Assembly (NCBI RefSeq): GCF_003046545.1
Contig: NZ_QAAA01000008.1
Coordinates: forward strand, 62,001-126,000
DNA length: 64,000 nucleotides
Direction: 5' to 3'
From: Rhodovulum imhoffii
GTDB lineage: Bacteria; Pseudomonadota; Alphaproteobacteria; Rhodobacterales; Rhodobacteraceae
The position numbers were made by a program, and so were the translations under genes. Under the pieces are notes generated by a model. It was not told where the DNA came from and ran no database searches. It worked only from the letters and a program-made list of their open reading frames with translations. Position 1 is the stretch's first letter; every line of letters starts with the position of its first letter. Below, piece after piece: positions 62,693 to 64,000 of the stretch.

Positions 62693-62729
62693 TTACGGAA
62701 AGCTGACGGACTTTTTCAAAATCCGTCAG
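62693..62729 (+). promoter_or_regulatory. Candidate response-regulator site before the PepSY gene
   Basis: TTACGGA (62693-62699) and TGACGGA (62704-62710) are near-identical repeats 11 bases apart, one helix turn, as OmpR-family proteins prefer. CTGACGGA (62703-62710) also pairs with TCCGTCAG (62722-62729) as an inverted repeat. Both lie in the divergent gap between the response regulator and PepSY genes. Confidence 0.5.
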
Positions 62730-62789
62730 GATGGCTTCAGGCGACTCTCCGACAACACGGCTGTCACATTCGAAACAGGAGACGAAAAG

Positions 62790-63149
62790 ATGACCAAATC
62801 GCTGATGCTTGTCACCTTGGTTCTGGGGTTGAGCACGGGGGCCGCCCTGGCCGGTGACGATTGCCACGTGCCGATGGCCAACTGGCAAGCCCCGCAGGCG
62901 GTGCAGCAGGTGGCCCAGCAAAAAGGCTGGACCGTGCGGAAACTGGACATCGACGATGGCTGCTACGAGATCAAGGGGCACGACAGCCAGGGCCGGGGAA
63001 TCGAGGTCAAGCTGGACCCCGCGACGCTGGAAATGGTCGAGTTCGAATTTGAACGCAAGTATGACCGTGCCAACACCGCGCCCGCCGCGCCCGGTGCGAA
63101 TATCCCGGCCCCGAATGTTCCGATGAACCAGAACGGGGGACAACAATGA
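62790..63149 (+). CDS. Exported PepSY-domain protein
   Basis: A 119-residue secreted protein. The signal peptide is KSLMLVTLVLGLSTGAALA. The mature part matches a PepSY domain (QAVQQVAQQKGWTVRKLDIDDGCYEIKGHD; IEVKLDPATLEMV). A Pro/Asn-rich tail follows. Small PepSY proteins often accompany two-component systems and membrane b-type cytochromes, and may inhibit proteases or sense metals. It overlaps the cytochrome gene by four bases and should be in one transcript with it. Confidence 0.87.
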   Translation: MTKSLMLVTLVLGLSTGAALAGDDCHVPMANWQAPQAVQQVAQQKGWTVRKLDIDDGCYEIKGHDSQGRGIEVKLDPATLEMVEFEFERKYDRANTAPAAPGANIPAPNVPMNQNGGQQ

Positions 63150-63739
63150 TCAAGGTCTGGGATCCGTTTCTGCGAGCGTTTCACTGGGCCCTGGTCGCGG
63201 CTTTCGCCATCGTCTGGCTGGCGGCCGATGAGAACCAGGACCTGCACGAGGCCGCAGGTTACGCCGTTGCCTTCCTGATCTCGCTGCGCGTGATCTGGGG
63301 ATTCATCGGTCCCCGCTACGCCCGCTTTGCGCAGTTCCTGCGCGGCCCCGAAACCGTCCGCACCTACCTGGGGGATATGGCCGCCGGGCGCGAGAGACGT
63401 TATCTGGGGCATAACCCCGCAGGGGCCGCAATGATCCTGGCGATGCTGATGGCGCTGGCGGGCACCGCGCTGACCGGCTGGCTGATGGAAAGTTCCGAAC
63501 GTCAGGCCATGCTGCCCGAGATGCCCGCCCTGATCGCCCCGGTCTATGCCGACAGCGGGGAACACCACGCGGAGAGCACCCTGGAAGAGGTTCACGAAAC
63601 GCTCGCGAACCTGCTGCTGCTGATGGCCGCGGTTCATGTGGGCGGCGTGATCTGGGCTTCGCGCAAGCACCATGAAAATCTCGCCGTGGCGATGATTACC
63701 GGCGAGAAACGCGCCCCCGGCGAGGGCGACATCGCCTGA
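63146..63739 (+). CDS. Cytochrome b561-type membrane protein
   Basis: A 197-residue b-type cytochrome with four helices. Heme histidine candidates lie in FLRAFHWALVAAFAIVWLA, NQDLHEAAGYAVAFLI, and VHETLANLLLLMAAVHVGGVI. It resembles Ni/Fe-hydrogenase I b-type/cytochrome b561 proteins but is distinct from HupC. It is encoded right after the PepSY gene and divergent from a two-component system. The redox partner is unknown. Confidence 0.88.
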   Translation: MIKVWDPFLRAFHWALVAAFAIVWLAADENQDLHEAAGYAVAFLISLRVIWGFIGPRYARFAQFLRGPETVRTYLGDMAAGRERRYLGHNPAGAAMILAMLMALAGTALTGWLMESSERQAMLPEMPALIAPVYADSGEHHAESTLEEVHETLANLLLLMAAVHVGGVIWASRKHHENLAVAMITGEKRAPGEGDIA

Positions 63740-63754
63740 TCCGGTCTCTGCCTG

Positions 63755-63777
63755 CGCCCCTGCCTTTGGCGGGGGCG
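63755..63777. terminator. Hairpin between convergent cytochrome and Usp genes
   Basis: A 10-base stem CGCCCCTGCC / GGCGGGGGCG, with one G-T wobble and a TTT loop. It lies between the cytochrome stop and the convergent universal stress protein stop and may end both transcripts. Confidence 0.65.
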
Positions 63778-64000
63778 TTAACGCATCAGAACGATCGGGA
63801 TCTTGCAGGTGCGGATCATCGCCGTCGTGGTGGACCCGATCACCAGCGTGCGGATGCGCGAATGGCCGTAAGCCCCCATGACCAGAAGATCTATCCCTTC
63901 CGTCTCGACCAGATCGCCCAGCGCCGTTTCCGGGTATCCCGACAACAGGCGTGTATCCGCATCGTGACCGCCTGCGGCAAGCGTTGCCTTCGCATCGGAC
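63778..64000 (-). CDS. Universal stress protein (UspA family), C-terminal part
   Basis: The last 73 residues of a UspA-fold protein; the start is outside the window. The end carries the complete nucleotide-binding signature MGAYGHSRIRTLVIGSTTTA, followed by CKIPIVLMR. Unlike the Usp near 14 kb, this copy has the G-x-x-G-H-S-R..GSTT pattern needed for ATP binding. It converges on the cytochrome gene with a hairpin between them. The number of Usp domains cannot be told, because the N-terminal part is missing. Confidence 0.85.
   Translation of the reverse strand, partial: SDAKATLAAGGHDADTRLLSGYPETALGDLVETEGIDLLVMGAYGHSRIRTLVIGSTTTAMIRTCKIPIVLMR

Noticed and set aside
1-64000. CRISPR arrays, tRNA or rRNA genes, insertion sequences
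   Set aside because: No regularly spaced repeats, no cloverleaf with conserved tRNA bases, no rRNA core sequence and no transposase-like frame were seen on either strand.

Overview
The window is GC-rich, gene-dense alphaproteobacterial chromosome, most likely Rhodobacterales/Rhodobacteraceae. The evidence is the gene set and its order: a Rhodobacter-type hup/hyp hydrogen-uptake cluster, an F0 ATP synthase operon with a b' subunit and no F1 genes beside it, MipZ, and an ffh-chorismate mutase-rpsP-rimM-trmD-rplS-rpmE block. The genus cannot be fixed from the sequence alone. No tRNA, rRNA, CRISPR array, insertion sequence or phage gene was seen.

Layout. 1-5 kb: end of an alpha/beta hydrolase, a noncoding stretch with a branched inverted repeat, and the glycolate oxidase operon glcDEF (minus), whose promoter holds a GGT-N11-ACC palindrome. 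5-12.3 kb: a DUF599 protein and a tightly coupled minus-strand operon of MoxR ATPase, DUF58, BatA/DUF4159 and a large membrane protein. 12.3-18 kb: DUF1285, a CDF metal exporter, a universal stress protein, polA, a frame-broken exported protein and a small zinc-finger protein. 18-26.8 kb: ABC ATPase, rluE (frame broken at a G8 tract), a HIT protein, a GT14/DUF5928-type glycosyltransferase divergent from a sulfotransferase, a PfkB kinase with nth, an AraC-MGMT fusion, an OmpA lipoprotein, and a GntR regulator whose promoter carries the same GGT-N11-ACC palindrome as glcD. 26.8-31.7 kb: atpI-B-E-X-F, an ArsR regulator, a DMT transporter and a LysR regulator. 31.9-41.1 kb: ffh, two GNAT genes, chorismate mutase, rpsP, bluB, rimM, a small membrane protein, trmD, rplS, rpmE, mipZ and ilvD.

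41.1-60.7 kb is a complete [NiFe] uptake-hydrogenase cluster: hupT, hupU, hupV (H2-sensing branch), hypF, hupS, hupL, hupE, hupC (enzyme, nickel permease-like protein, cytochrome b), then hupD, F, G, H, J, K, hypA, hypB, hupR, hypC, D, E (maturation and response regulator). HupUV should sense H2 and set HupT kinase activity, HupT controls HupR, and HupR activates hupSL. HypA/B deliver nickel, HypC/D/E/F build the Fe(CN)2CO group, HupD trims HupL, and HupF-K assist assembly in air. Between hupC and hupD lies a terminator-like pair of hairpins and an AT-rich leader with further inverted repeats, which suggests that the maturation genes have their own promoter and regulated 5' leader.

60.7-64 kb: a two-component system (minus) divergent from a PepSY protein and a cytochrome b561-type protein, then the end of a second universal stress protein gene.
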